The notes below the pieces were generated by a model. The model ran no database searches, had not been told where the DNA came from, and was given only the letters and a program-made list of their open reading frames with translations. Below are positions 1 to 7,663 of a stretch of 45,865 bases of DNA, one piece after another. Source of the stretch: Corynebacterium hylobatis (GTDB taxonomy: Bacteria > Actinomycetota > Actinomycetes > Mycobacteriales > Mycobacteriaceae); contig NZ_RXHJ01000021.1 in assembly GCF_003955685.1 (NCBI RefSeq), forward strand, positions 1 through 45,865, in the 5' to 3' direction. A program made the position numbers and the translations under genes. Numbering within the stretch: the stretch's first letter is position 1; the number at the start of each line of letters is the position of its first letter.

Positions 1-230
1 CGTGGTCTTCTTCACCCCGCCACGCACTCCAAAACCGGAAGAGCCAGTTTCTTGTCGGTCATGTCCTTGATAATTGTCAGCATGATGTTCCCGAGTTCTC
101 GAATTGGAGTTCGATCATGCTCAACATAACATGCGCCCCCGACATGAACTTCTTGGAATCATATCTGCAGTTCAGGCCGAAATTGCGTGCGCAGCTGCGC
201 ATGTGCGGCCCGCTTCTCCGGCGACCGCAA

Positions 231-248
231 AATTGCCCCCGGGGGTAT
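231..248. promoter_or_regulatory. CsoR/CstR-family operator-like box 1
   Basis: The sequence TTGCCCCCGGGGGTAT (233-248) is an imperfect dyad whose right half, GGGGGTAT, equals the half-site found in the copZ box at 42136-42152. It lies about 30 bases upstream of the TAGCCT -10-like element, where a repressor would cover the -35 region. The left half has two mismatches. Confidence 0.45.
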
Positions 249-294
249 GTTGGCACAAACACTCCGGGCGAACTTGCTAGCCTGTGTTTCGCAT

Positions 295-310
295 ATACCC
301 CCCAGGGTAT
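295..310. promoter_or_regulatory. CsoR/CstR-family operator-like box 2
   Basis: ATACCCCCCAGGGTAT is an inverted repeat of ATACCC/GGGTAT with a four-base centre. It closely resembles the boxes in front of copA (41801-41817) and copZ (42136-42152). It sits at the expected transcription start, 12 bases after the TAGCCT element and 25 bases before the GTG start at 335. Known CsoR-family members (copper-sensing CsoR, persulfide-sensing CstR) bind GC-rich dyads of this form. Which effector applies here is inference. Confidence 0.55.
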
Positions 311-334
311 GCAAGACCTCTGAAAGGTGCTCAC

Positions 335-1591
335 GTGATCCGCAACCTCGGCGAGAAGTACTCGCCCCTCTATTTCCTCGCCGCCCTCGGCTTCGGCGGC
401 ATGTCCGTCTTCTTCTTCATGGCCTTCATGCACATCACCCCGCATCCGGAGACCCCCATGCCGACCTTTGAATCCATCACCGCGGCCTACGCGGATGGTG
501 ACGGATTCATGCGGGCAGTCATCGTCATCGGCTACGTCGGCATGATCGCCGCCCTGATCATGCACCTCACCCTGCTGGCGTGGAACTTCCGGGAATTCGG
601 CCTCTTCCGCCGGGCCGATGCCTACCGGACCCTGAAGTCCACCAACGCCGAGGTCACCCTCATGGCCATCCCGCTGACGCTGGGCATGACCATCAACGGT
701 GCCTTCGTCGCCTCCCTGGCGCTGATTCCGGGGCTGTGGGGCATCATCCAGTCCCTCATGCCCTTCGCGCTGCTGGCCTACGGCACCGTCGGCCTCGTCG
801 CCCTGGTCATCATGACCAACTACCTGCGCCGTATCATCGCTGGCGGCTTCAGCTTCGAGGCCAACGGTGGCCTCAACCAGCTCATCGCGGCCTTCGCCTT
901 CTCCATGGTCGCCGTCGGCTTCGCCGCCCCCGCGGCCATGGGCACCGACAGCCTGGTTGTCCTCACCGGTGTCTGGGGTTCCATCCTCTTCGGCATCATC
1001 TCGCTTATTCTCTTCGGCATCTTCCTCGTCGCCGGCATCCTGAGCATCATGCGCTACGGACTGGCCCTGCCGAACTCCGCCACCCTGTGGCTCGCGGTCC
1101 CGGTCCTCACCCTCTGGGCCATCACCGTCCTGCGTGACCGCCACGGCATGCAGACGCTCATCGACGCCGGCCCCGCCGGCCCGCAGGACCACCCCGGCTC
1201 CTCGGTCGGCCTGATGCTGTTCCTGTCCTTCATCATCCTCACCCAGGTCGCCTTCCTGGGTCTCGGCTTCGTCGTCATGCGCGCCAACGGCTTCTTCCGC
1301 AAGTTCGTCCTGGGCCGTGAGGTCACCTCCCCCGTCGCCTTCACCCTGGTCTGCCCGGGCGTCGGCCTGGCTGTCCTGTCGATGTTCTTCATCAATGTCG
1401 GCCTGATCCAGAACGGGCTCGTCGAGAAGTTCTCCGCCACCTACTACGGGCTGCTGCTCGTCCCGGCCGCCATCGCCGCCGCCACCCTGTGGCTCGCGGT
1501 CACACTCTTCCGCAATCAGTTGTCCACCGCCAGCCGCTTCGGGCGGGAACAGGCCGCGGCCGCCCGCGAGGGTGCCTTGGCCGAGGTCTGA
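335..1591 (+). CDS. TDT-family (TehA/SLAC1/Ssu1-like) membrane exporter
   Basis: This 418-residue integral membrane protein has about ten hydrophobic segments and the overall look of the tellurite-resistance/dicarboxylate transporter (TDT) family, whose members include the yeast sulfite pump Ssu1, TehA and SLAC1. An upstream ATG at 284 is in frame, but that start would lie inside the promoter. The GTG at 335 is preceded by AAAGG (323-327), so it is preferred. Two CsoR/CstR-like boxes precede the gene. CstR-type regulons handle reactive sulfur and often include sulfite exporters, so sulfite efflux is one reasonable guess. Copper- or oxyanion-linked export cannot be excluded. No csoR-family gene is in the window, so the regulator must be encoded elsewhere. 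Confidence 0.7.
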   Translation: MIRNLGEKYSPLYFLAALGFGGMSVFFFMAFMHITPHPETPMPTFESITAAYADGDGFMRAVIVIGYVGMIAALIMHLTLLAWNFREFGLFRRADAYRTLKSTNAEVTLMAIPLTLGMTINGAFVASLALIPGLWGIIQSLMPFALLAYGTVGLVALVIMTNYLRRIIAGGFSFEANGGLNQLIAAFAFSMVAVGFAAPAAMGTDSLVVLTGVWGSILFGIISLILFGIFLVAGILSIMRYGLALPNSATLWLAVPVLTLWAITVLRDRHGMQTLIDAGPAGPQDHPGSSVGLMLFLSFIILTQVAFLGLGFVVMRANGFFRKFVLGREVTSPVAFTLVCPGVGLAVLSMFFINVGLIQNGLVEKFSATYYGLLLVPAAIAAATLWLAVTLFRNQLSTASRFGREQAAAAREGALAEV

Positions 1592-1615
1592 GCCCCCGCT
1601 TATCGACGCCCCGCA

Positions 1616-1631
1616 AGTGACGCGTGTCACT
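1616..1631. promoter_or_regulatory. GlxR-like (CRP-type) dyad upstream of the cupin gene
   Basis: AGTGACGCGTGTCACT fits the GTGA-N6-TCAC form bound by the corynebacterial CRP homologue GlxR. It lies just upstream of a TAGCCT -10-like element (about 1643-1648), in the short gap between the exporter and the cupin gene. Binding is inferred from the motif only. Confidence 0.4.
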
Positions 1632-1681
1632 GCAGTTCCGGGTAGCCTGGGGTCAGCCACGAACGAACAAGGGAGGACACC

Positions 1682-2026
1682 ATGTCCATCGTCGATGATA
1701 AGGCCCGTCAGCTGCTCGAGGAGGCCTGCGCCTCGGAACACGGGCGCGCAGCGAAGATGCTGGTCAATGACGGACCGCTGCGCCAGACCGTCATCGCCAT
1801 GCGGGAGGGCACGATGCTGCAGGAACATAATTCCCCGCCGGCGGCCTCGATCTTCCTCTTCAGCGGACAGGTGACCGTGAAGGGGCAGGCGGAGGAGACC
1901 ATCGGCGAGGGGCAGCTGGTGACGCTGACCCACCAGCGCCACTCCGTTTCCGCGATCAAGAACTCCGTCTTTCTGCTGACCACCGTCACCAATGTGGAGG
2001 GTCAGGGCTCCCACGACGGGGAGTAG
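1682..2026 (+). CDS. Small cupin-fold protein
   Basis: This 114-residue protein has a single cupin-like beta-barrel pattern. Around residues 35-60 there is a conserved-barrel stretch with a histidine (MLQEHNSPPAASIFLFSGQV), and a second histidine-containing strand (LVTLTHQRHSVSAI) lies near residues 80-93. No enzyme-specific signature is visible, so its role (metal-binding sensor, small enzyme or stress protein) is unknown. The start is well supported by GGGAGG ending about six bases before the ATG. It follows the exporter by 90 bp, with its own GlxR-like dyad and -10-like element between them. It ends three bases before the convergent lipoprotein gene. Confidence 0.65.
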   Translation: MSIVDDKARQLLEEACASEHGRAAKMLVNDGPLRQTVIAMREGTMLQEHNSPPAASIFLFSGQVTVKGQAEETIGEGQLVTLTHQRHSVSAIKNSVFLLTTVTNVEGQGSHDGE

Positions 2027-2028
2027 AC

Positions 2029-2541
2029 CTACCCCTGCTCATCCTCCGGTTCGCAGAGGGACACCTGGCTGATGAGTTCCTCCGGTGCCCCCGTGGCCCG
2101 GAGTTTTTCCTCGTCGTAGCAGGGGTACTGCGTGAACACATCACGACCGTCATGCGGATGGCTCAGCCACCGCCCGTCCCGGTAGCGGAAGACCAGGACA
2201 TGGTCGGTCTGGGCCTGCCCTGCCCGCGCCCAGGCGCCGTCGCAGAACAGCACCACGGGGCTGGTGAATTCATCGAGGAAGAAAGCCGGCTCACAGCCGC
2301 CGAACCGGTCTGGCATGGTCGGCGGGGTCACCTGGGTTGTGGTGGTGACCAGGGTGGGGGAGTTCGTGTCCGTGGCGGGGGTGGCGGTGGTCGTCGTCGG
2401 TGTTGTGATCCCGGGCGTCACTGTCATTGTCTCGGTCACCGTTCCCGCAGCCGAGTCGCCGTCAGCGGCGCAGGCGCCGAGGAACAGGGCGGCTCCGAGG
2501 GTGAGCAGGACGGTCAGCGGCCGGGGGTGGTGGAGGATCAC
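2029..2541 (-). CDS. Predicted lipoprotein, paralogue 1
   Basis: This 170-residue secreted lipoprotein has a hydrophobic signal segment ending in a lipobox (LFLGAC), then a Thr/Pro-rich spacer of about 60 residues, then a C-terminal domain of about 85 residues. The C-terminal domain is shared with the lipoprotein at 3582-3998: both carry a PVVLFCDGAWA motif, a (Y)PC(Y/H) motif and a distal LC, which suggests two conserved disulfides. The GTG at 2541 is chosen because AGGGAG lies just upstream and because the signal peptide then begins correctly. A longer in-frame extension would remove the signal peptide from the N-terminus. The function of the domain is not known to me. Confidence 0.75.
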   Translation of the reverse strand: MILHHPRPLTVLLTLGAALFLGACAADGDSAAGTVTETMTVTPGITTPTTTTATPATDTNSPTLVTTTTQVTPPTMPDRFGGCEPAFFLDEFTSPVVLFCDGAWARAGQAQTDHVLVFRYRDGRWLSHPHDGRDVFTQYPCYDEEKLRATGAPEELISQVSLCEPEDEQG

Positions 2542-2562
2542 GGTGGACTCCCTGGATTGGCG

Positions 2563-2576
2563 GTGATGTACATCAC
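2563..2576. promoter_or_regulatory. Perfect GlxR-like palindrome between divergent genes
   Basis: GTGATGTACATCAC is a perfect 14-bp palindrome with the TA centre of the GlxR/CRP-type consensus TGTGANNTANNTCACA. It lies 22 bases upstream of the lipoprotein start and in the divergent gap shared with the winged-helix gene at 2642. Confidence 0.5.
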
Positions 2577-2641
2577 TCAATCTACTCGTCCGGTCGGCTG
2601 GCGGCGGGGGAAGCCGGCGGCGATCAGTCATACTGGGGGCC

Positions 2642-3622
2642 ATGACCACACTGTCAGAGCTGCGTGCCCGGAGGATCATCGCCCAGGGGCTGGTGGGGGC
2701 GTCGAGAAGCGCGGTCGAGGCTGCCCGCTGGATGCTGGCGCTGCAGGGGCAGACATATCCGGCCGGGATCCGTGCGCTGGCGCTGCGCGGCCCGGGTGAC
2801 GACGTCGCCGTTCTCGCCGCCGTCGACCGCCTCGAGGTCGTGCGAGCCTGGCCACAGCGGGGGACGCTGCACTTTCTGGCCGCGGAGGACGCGCGTTGGC
2901 TCATGCGCCTGTGCAACCCCCGGGTGGCGCGCGCCCAGGCGGGCAGGCGGCCCGGGCTGGGGTTGACCGAAGAGGATGTGGCGGTCGCCCGCCAAGCCTT
3001 CCATGCTGAACTCCTGGCCCGGGGAGCGCAGGATCCGCTGCCGCGGCCGCAGGCCTACGAGGTTTTTGCGGCGGCCGGGATTGATCCGGGGGACAACCGG
3101 GGCCCGCACCTGCTGCGCGCCTTCGGCGGTGAGGGCGATGTGGTGCAGGGGCCCAGGATCGGGGCGGTGGAGACCTTCGTGCACGTGGACAACCTCCCGG
3201 TGCCCCAGCGTGAACTGGTCGGGGAGGAGGCCCTGGCGGAACTGGGTACCCGCTACCTGCACTCCCACGGTCCGGCCTCCGTGAAGGATCTCGTCTGGTG
3301 GGCGGGCCTGACCGTCACGCAGGCGAAGAAGGCGGTGGCGCTGGCCCGGGATGTCGTGCCGCTGACTGTCGACGGCGAGGAGTACTGGATGGGGCAGTGG
3401 CAGGGGGACCTCACTGCGCAGGAGCTGCAGGAGGTTCTGGCGGCGACCTTCGAGCTGCCCGCCTTCGACGAGATCCTCCTCGGCTACGGCGATAAATCCC
3501 TCATCCTGACCGACGAACTGCGCCCGCAGGTGCTGACCAGGAACGGGCTGAGCTGGCCCTTCCTGATGGCGGAGGGTGTGGTTACAGGGCCGGTGAATCG
3601 CAGAGCAGGGTCTGCCCGATGA
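2642..3622 (+). CDS. Winged-helix DNA-binding domain protein (HTH_42/YcaQ-like), apparently 3'-truncated
   Basis: The 326-residue product matches the winged-helix protein family PF06224: an N-terminal RxxAQGL segment, a VRAWPQRGTLHFLAAEDARWL motif near residue 65, and the C-terminal LPAFDEILLGYGDKS motif near residue 275. In that family the last motif is normally followed by a further segment ending in a GTW-type strand. Here the frame runs only about 45 residues past it and ends in a low-quality tail (GPVNRRAGSAR) exactly where the convergent lipoprotein gene begins (its stop codon is at 3582). I infer loss of the last few dozen residues by rearrangement. A CATACT -10-like element (2629-2634) lies seven bases before the ATG, suggesting a leaderless mRNA. 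Family members include DNA interstrand-crosslink glycosylases, but most are uncharacterised. Confidence 0.75.
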   Translation: MTTLSELRARRIIAQGLVGASRSAVEAARWMLALQGQTYPAGIRALALRGPGDDVAVLAAVDRLEVVRAWPQRGTLHFLAAEDARWLMRLCNPRVARAQAGRRPGLGLTEEDVAVARQAFHAELLARGAQDPLPRPQAYEVFAAAGIDPGDNRGPHLLRAFGGEGDVVQGPRIGAVETFVHVDNLPVPQRELVGEEALAELGTRYLHSHGPASVKDLVWWAGLTVTQAKKAVALARDVVPLTVDGEEYWMGQWQGDLTAQELQEVLAATFELPAFDEILLGYGDKSLILTDELRPQVLTRNGLSWPFLMAEGVVTGPVNRRAGSAR

Positions 3623-3998
3623 GCGCCTCAGGCGCACCATCGGCACGCAGGGCCGCCTCGTTGTGGCAGGGGTAGTTGGAGGGCCAGCTGTTTCCGTCGG
3701 CCTGGCGTATCTGCCATCCACCGTCCCGGAACTGGAAGAGCAGGATCGCATCGGTCTGCTGTTGGCCGGCCTCGGCCCAGGCGCCGTCGCAGAAGAGCAC
3801 CACGGGTGCGTCGAAGACATCGAGGAAGGCCGACTCCTCGCAGCTGCCGGCGATGACGGTCGTCGTGGTGTTCGCCGCGGGTACGACGCTGAGGACCGCG
3901 GGGTCGGTGCTCGTCGGGGAGGCGGAGTCTGTGCTGGCGGCGCAACCGCTCAGGAGTAGGGCGGCGCTGATGACGATGGCGGTTCGAATGGGGACCAT
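3582..3998 (-). CDS. Predicted lipoprotein, paralogue 2
   Basis: This 138-residue protein has a signal peptide and lipobox (LLLSGC, cysteine near residue 19), a short Ser/Thr/Pro spacer, and the same C-terminal domain as the lipoprotein at 2029-2541. The shared features are the CEESAFLDVF start, PVVLFCDGAWAEAGQ and the distal paired cysteines. The two copies lie in the same orientation 1 kb apart, so a tandem duplication is likely, with this copy abutting and shortening the winged-helix gene between them. The last 41 bases overlap the 3' end of that gene on the other strand. A TATAAT element lies 35 bases upstream. Confidence 0.75.
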   Translation of the reverse strand: MVPIRTAIVISAALLLSGCAASTDSASPTSTDPAVLSVVPAANTTTTVIAGSCEESAFLDVFDAPVVLFCDGAWAEAGQQQTDAILLFQFRDGGWQIRQADGNSWPSNYPCHNEAALRADGAPEALIGQTLLCDSPAL

Positions 3999-4032
3999 AG
4001 GACGCTCCTGGGGTGCCGGTATTGTGGTCCCA

Positions 4033-4038
4033 ATTATA
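4033..4038 (-). promoter_or_regulatory. -10 element of the paralogue-2 lipoprotein gene
   Basis: The minus strand reads TATAAT here, 35 bases upstream of the ATG at 3998, in a locally AT-rich stretch (about 4015-4070). No clear -35 is visible. Nothing else is seen between this element and the paaZ terminator at 4181. Confidence 0.45.
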
Positions 4039-4180
4039 GTTGATGCGTTATGTGATTATCGGTTTATTGTGCAGGGGCGGAGTGGTCCCGGTGGCGGCGC
4101 CCCTGGAGACTGTCACAGTTGTGCCCATGTCCGGAAGAATATGAGATTAATGGGATAGCTGATCTGGCAATCGGCAGAAA

Positions 4181-4227
4181 GACAACGCGCCGGGAAGAGC
4201 AGCAGCTGCTCTTCCCGGCGCGTTGTC
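4181..4227 (-). terminator. paaZ terminator: 47-nt perfect palindrome
   Basis: Bases 4181-4227 form a perfect inverted repeat of 23 bp around a single central base (arm start GACAACGCGCCGGGAAGAGC). It begins nine bases after the paaZ stop codon. On the minus strand it is followed by TTTCTG. The position and GC-rich stem fit intrinsic termination of paaZ, although the U-tract is short and the stem is unusually long and uninterrupted. Confidence 0.8.
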
Positions 4228-4235
4228 AGGACGGA

Positions 4236-6320
4236 CTACTTGTTCCAGTTGGCGTAGGTGGTGTCCACCTTCTCCACGAGGGTGAGCACGTCATAGGAGG
4301 CGACGAGCTCGTCGTTCTGGTTGAACAGGGCGGCGTCCCAGCAGACCTCGCCGTAGTCGTCGGTGACGCGCGGGGTGATGCGCTTGGCGGTCAACTCGAT
4401 GCGCACGGAGTCGTCGTAGGTGACCGGGGTGATGAAGCGCAGGTTCTCCAGGCCGTAGTTGGCCAGGACCGGGCCCGGGGCGGGCTCGACGAACAGTCCG
4501 GCGGCCCAGGAGACCAGCAGGTAACCGTGGGCGACGCGACGCGGGAAGAAGGGGTTGGCGGTGGCGGCCTCCTCGTCGACGTGGGCGTAGAAGGTGTCGC
4601 CGGTTTCCTCCGCGAAGGCGAGGATCTCCTCGAGGGAGACGTGGCGCAGCTCGGAGGCGAACTGATCGCCGATGCGCAGGGTGGCCAGGTCCTTTCGGAA
4701 GGGGTGGGTGGCGGTGCCGGCGTCGACGTCCGCGCGGGTGACCTTGTTGACCTTCGCGCCACGGACCCATTCGCCGGTGATGGCGGTGAGGTGCTCCGGG
4801 CTGCCCTGGATGGCGGTGCGCTGCATGTAGTGTTTGACGCCGCGGATGCCGCCGAGCTCCTCGCCGCCGCCGGCGCGTCCCGGGCCGCCGTGGACGAGGT
4901 GGGGGAGCGGGGAGCCGTGGCCGGTGGAGGTCTTCGCGTCGTCGCGGTCGAGGAAGTGCAGGCGGCCGTGGAACGCACCGATGTTGTGGGCGTAGGTGGC
5001 GGCGAGCTCGGGGGAGTGGGTGATCACGGAGGCGACCAGGGAGCCCCTGCCCCGCTCGGCGAGGCGGAGGGCGTCGGCGGTGTCGGTGTAGCCGATGATG
5101 GACACGACCGGACCGAATGCCTCGACGTCGTGGACGGCGTCGGTGTCGGCGTCGGCGAAGGTGAGGATGGTGGGGGCGAAGAAGGCGCCGTCCAGCTGGT
5201 CCGGGCCGCCGGTGACCAGCTGTCCACCGGCGGCGATGAGCTTCTCGACGGCCGCGGCGACGTCATCACGCTGTTCCTGGGAGACCAGGGGGCCCATGGT
5301 GGCGTCCGGGTCGCGCGGGTCACCGGGGACGATCTTCGCGTTGAGGCGCTCGGTCAGGGCGGTGGCGACGGTGTCGATGAGCGGGGTGGGGACGATGGCG
5401 CGGCGGATGGCGGTGCACTTCTGTCCGGCCTTGGAGGTCATCTCCACGAACAGGGCCTTGATGTAGGCCTCGAACTCGGGGGAGTCGACGGTGACGTCCT
5501 CGCCGAGGATCGCGGCGTTGAGGGAATCAGCCTCCGCGGTGAAACGCACGCCGTTGACCTGGACGTTCTCGTGGGAACGCAGGGTGGCGGCGGTGGCGGC
5601 GGAACCGGTGAAGGCGACGTGGTCACGGTGGTCGAGGTGGTCGAGCAGGTCCCGGGCGGAACCGGAGATCAGCTGGATGGAGCCCTCCGGGAGGATGCCG
5701 GACTCGACCATGAGGCGCACGCAGGCGGCGGTGACGTAGCCGGTGGGGGTCGCCGGCTTCACCAGGGTGGGCATACCCGCGATGAAGGAGGGGGCGAACT
5801 TCTCCAGCATGCCCCAGACGGGGAAGTTGAAGGCGTTGATCTGCACCGCCACGCCCGGCAGGGTGGTGTAGATGTGGGTGCCCAGGAAGCTGTTGTCCCG
5901 GGAGAGGACCTCGGTGGGGCCGTCGACGATGATGTGGCCGTTGGGCAGTTCGCGACGTCCCTTGGAGGAGAAGGTGAACAGGGTGGAGATGCCGCCGTCG
6001 ATGTCGACGCCGTTGTCGCGGCGGTTTGCGCCGGTGCGGTAGGCCAGCTCGTAGAGCTCGTCCTTGTGCTCACCGAGGTAGAGGGCGAGCTCCTTGAGCT
6101 TGAGGGAGCGCTCGTGGATGGTCAGGTCGCGGAGGTTGCGCTGGCCGGTGGTGCGGGCGTGGTCGATGGCGCCGGCCAGGTCGAGGCCGTCGGTGGAGAC
6201 GGTGGCGACGATCTCTCCGGTGGAGGCATCGGCGACCTCGGTGACGCGGGAGGGGTTCTGGGGTGTGACCCAGGTGCCGGAGAGGTAGCTGGGGACGAGG
6301 GTGTCGGTGAGAGTGGGCAT
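4236..6320 (-). CDS. paaZ: Oxepin-CoA hydrolase / 3-oxo-5,6-dehydrosuberyl-CoA semialdehyde dehydrogenase
   Basis: This 694-residue bifunctional enzyme opens the oxepin-CoA ring and oxidises the resulting aldehyde in aerobic phenylacetate breakdown. Residues 1 to about 530 are an aldehyde dehydrogenase with the active cysteine in [12 protein letters not shown] and the general-base glutamate in [11 protein letters not shown]. The last 150 or so residues are a MaoC-type (R)-hydratase domain with the GDTFYAH...[12 protein letters not shown] active-site pattern. Both halves look intact and the length matches E. coli-type PaaZ. It is transcribed alone, divergently from the thioesterase at 6425, with a PaaR-type operator between them, and ends at a very strong hairpin. 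It is separated from the other paa genes by the convergently oriented thioesterase gene. Confidence 0.93.
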   Translation of the reverse strand: MPTLTDTLVPSYLSGTWVTPQNPSRVTEVADASTGEIVATVSTDGLDLAGAIDHARTTGQRNLRDLTIHERSLKLKELALYLGEHKDELYELAYRTGANRRDNGVDIDGGISTLFTFSSKGRRELPNGHIIVDGPTEVLSRDNSFLGTHIYTTLPGVAVQINAFNFPVWGMLEKFAPSFIAGMPTLVKPATPTGYVTAACVRLMVESGILPEGSIQLISGSARDLLDHLDHRDHVAFTGSAATAATLRSHENVQVNGVRFTAEADSLNAAILGEDVTVDSPEFEAYIKALFVEMTSKAGQKCTAIRRAIVPTPLIDTVATALTERLNAKIVPGDPRDPDATMGPLVSQEQRDDVAAAVEKLIAAGGQLVTGGPDQLDGAFFAPTILTFADADTDAVHDVEAFGPVVSIIGYTDTADALRLAERGRGSLVASVITHSPELAATYAHNIGAFHGRLHFLDRDDAKTSTGHGSPLPHLVHGGPGRAGGGEELGGIRGVKHYMQRTAIQGSPEHLTAITGEWVRGAKVNKVTRADVDAGTATHPFRKDLATLRIGDQFASELRHVSLEEILAFAEETGDTFYAHVDEEAATANPFFPRRVAHGYLLVSWAAGLFVEPAPGPVLANYGLENLRFITPVTYDDSVRIELTAKRITPRVTDDYGEVCWDAALFNQNDELVASYDVLTLVEKVDTTYANWNK

Positions 6321-6350
6321 CGTGGGGGAGCCTTCCTGAGATAATTAGTG

Positions 6351-6364
6351 ACCGAACGAACGGT
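6351..6364. promoter_or_regulatory. PaaR operator, paaZ / thioesterase divergent promoter
   Basis: ACCGAACGAACGGT is an inverted repeat of the form ACCGNNCGNNCGGT, flanked by AGTG and CAGT. It matches the repeats at 14366, 14898 and 15812. On the minus strand it directly follows an AATACT -10-like element (6366-6371). On the plus strand it lies upstream of a TATAAT element (6381-6386), so a bound repressor could block both genes. PaaR of C. glutamicum is known to act at paa promoters through such a repeat. Confidence 0.8.
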
Positions 6365-6424
6365 CAGTATTTCTGGCCAGTATAATCAAAATCACATTTC
6401 ATGCCACCCCCTGAAGGAGAAACT

Positions 6425-6823
6425 GTGGAGCCCTGGACGATCGAACTCGGAGAACTGGACCGGAAAATGGGGGTTGAGGTGCTCGAACAGTCCCCGGAAC
6501 GGGTGGTGGCGACCATGCCGGTCGACGGGAACCGCCAGTCACTGGGACTCCTGCACGGCGGAGCCATGGTGGCCATCGCCGAGGCGGTGGGCTCATGGGC
6601 GGCGGTCATCCACGCCTCGACCATGGGGAAGGTCGCCGTCGGCGTGGACATCAACGCCACCCACCACGTCTCCGGGCTATCGGGCCTGGTCACCGCCACC
6701 GCCACGGCCATCCGGCTCGGACGGACGCTGACCAGTCACGAGGTGGTGCTCACGGATGAGGAGGGCCGCAGGCTGTGCACGGCGCGGATCACCAACGCGA
6801 TCGTGGACAAGCGTCAGGCGTAG
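6425..6823 (+). CDS. Hotdog-fold acyl-CoA thioesterase (MenI/EntH/PaaI-like)
   Basis: This 132-residue single-domain thioesterase carries the family signature LGLLHGGAMVAIAEAVGS, whose glutamate is the expected catalytic residue, followed by VGVDINATHHV. The pattern is closer to YdiI/EntH-type enzymes than to the classical PaaI encoded at 14436. The GTG at 6425 is preferred over the upstream ATG at 6401 because GAAGGAGA ends four bases before it. The gene shares a promoter region and PaaR operator with paaZ, so it likely releases CoA from stalled ring-cleavage intermediates. That role is inferred from context. Its last ten bases overlap the 3' end of paaH. Confidence 0.8.
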   Translation: MEPWTIELGELDRKMGVEVLEQSPERVVATMPVDGNRQSLGLLHGGAMVAIAEAVGSWAAVIHASTMGKVAVGVDINATHHVSGLSGLVTATATAIRLGRTLTSHEVVLTDEEGRRLCTARITNAIVDKRQA

Positions 6824-7650
6824 CTGTAGAAACCCTTGCCGGACTTCCGGCCCAGCTCACCGCGCGCGACCATGTCGCGCATGAGCTGCGGGGGAGCGAA
6901 ATTCTGCCCGAGGGTGGACTCGAGGTACTCGGCGATGCCCAGGCGCACGTCCAGGCCGACGATGTCGGTCAGTGCCAGCGGACCAACCGGGAATTTGTAG
7001 CCCAGCACCATGGCGTTGTCGATGTCCTCCGGGCTGGCCACCCCCTCCTCGACCATGCGGATCGCCTCCAGGGCGATGACCACACCGAGGCGGGAGGAAG
7101 CGAAACCAGGGGCGTCCTTGACCACGATCGGGGTCTTGCCCAGACCCTCCACCCAGCCACGGGCCTCCCCGACGAGGGCCTCCGGGGTGGAGTCCGCGAC
7201 GACGATCTCCACCAGCTTCGAGGCCGGCACCGGGTTGAAGAAGTGCAGGCCGATGACGTCATTGTCCACGGTGACGGCCAGGTCAGAGACCGACAGGGAG
7301 GACGTGTTGGTCGCGATGACGGCCGCCGGGGCGTGCTCCGCGATCTTCCGGAAGGAGGAGACCTTCAGCTCCATCGACTCCGGCACAGCCTCCACCACCA
7401 ACGGCAGGCCGGCGAAGGCGGCGGCGTCGGTGGTGACGGTCAGACGCGCCAGCCATTCCTCGGCCGTGCCCGTCGCGCCGCGTTTGAGGGATCCTGCGAC
7501 GTCGTTGGCGATGCGCTCACGGGCGGCGGCCACGGCCTCGTCGTTGACGTCGACAACCGTCACCTCCGCTCCGGCGGCGAGGAAGGAGTGGGCGATTCCG
7601 GCGCCCATGCGGCCACCGCCGAGGACACCGACTTTCTGGGGGATGTTCAT
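6814..7650 (-). CDS. paaH: 3-hydroxyadipyl-CoA / 3-hydroxyacyl-CoA dehydrogenase
   Basis: This 278-residue NAD-dependent dehydrogenase shows the Rossmann signature VGVLGGGRMGAGIAHSF at residues 7-23, the IATNTSSLSVSDLA segment, the HFFNPVP motif with the catalytic histidine, and a C-terminal helical domain ending ELGRKSGKGFYSY. In this pathway it oxidises 3-hydroxyadipyl-CoA to 3-oxoadipyl-CoA. It is the last gene of the minus-strand paa run and starts 13 bases after paaF. It overlaps the convergent thioesterase gene by ten bases, and no terminator is visible, so read-through or interference with that gene is possible. Close relatives act in butyrate metabolism; the assignment rests on the cluster. 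Confidence 0.88.
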   Translation of the reverse strand: MNIPQKVGVLGGGRMGAGIAHSFLAAGAEVTVVDVNDEAVAAARERIANDVAGSLKRGATGTAEEWLARLTVTTDAAAFAGLPLVVEAVPESMELKVSSFRKIAEHAPAAVIATNTSSLSVSDLAVTVDNDVIGLHFFNPVPASKLVEIVVADSTPEALVGEARGWVEGLGKTPIVVKDAPGFASSRLGVVIALEAIRMVEEGVASPEDIDNAMVLGYKFPVGPLALTDIVGLDVRLGIAEYLESTLGQNFAPPQLMRDMVARGELGRKSGKGFYSYA

Positions 7651-7663
7651 GGTGGGAAGCTCC

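Larger units (their letters stand above)
1..334. other. Window edge and upstream region of the TDT exporter gene; no recognisable gene
   Basis: No gene is recognised here. One plus-strand frame is open from the window edge to 323, but it runs through both candidate operators and the promoter and its translation resembles nothing known, so it is probably not coding. Bases 60-180 are poorer in GC than the rest of the window. A short minus-strand frame (83 to 16, about 23 residues) could be a gene remnant. The palindrome TGCGCAGCTGCGCA lies at 188-201. A TAGCCT -10-like element lies at 278-283. Two CsoR/CstR-like boxes flank it. Confidence 0.5.

Noticed and set aside
3..323. C-terminal part of a gene entering from the left edge on the plus strand
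   Set aside because: The frame is open, but the translation is nondescript, it is poorer in GC than its neighbours and it spans the operators and promoter of the next gene.
77..2014. A 645-residue open frame on the minus strand opposite the TDT exporter and cupin genes
   Set aside because: It is a low-complexity Gly/Asp/Gln-rich translation, typical of the antisense of GC-rich coding DNA, and it crosses a promoter and two operators. The plus-strand genes have recognisable families and ribosome binding sites.
4119..6344. A 741-residue open frame on the plus strand across paaZ
   Set aside because: The translation is a Gly/Val/Asp-rich shadow of paaZ, whose own frame has intact catalytic motifs.
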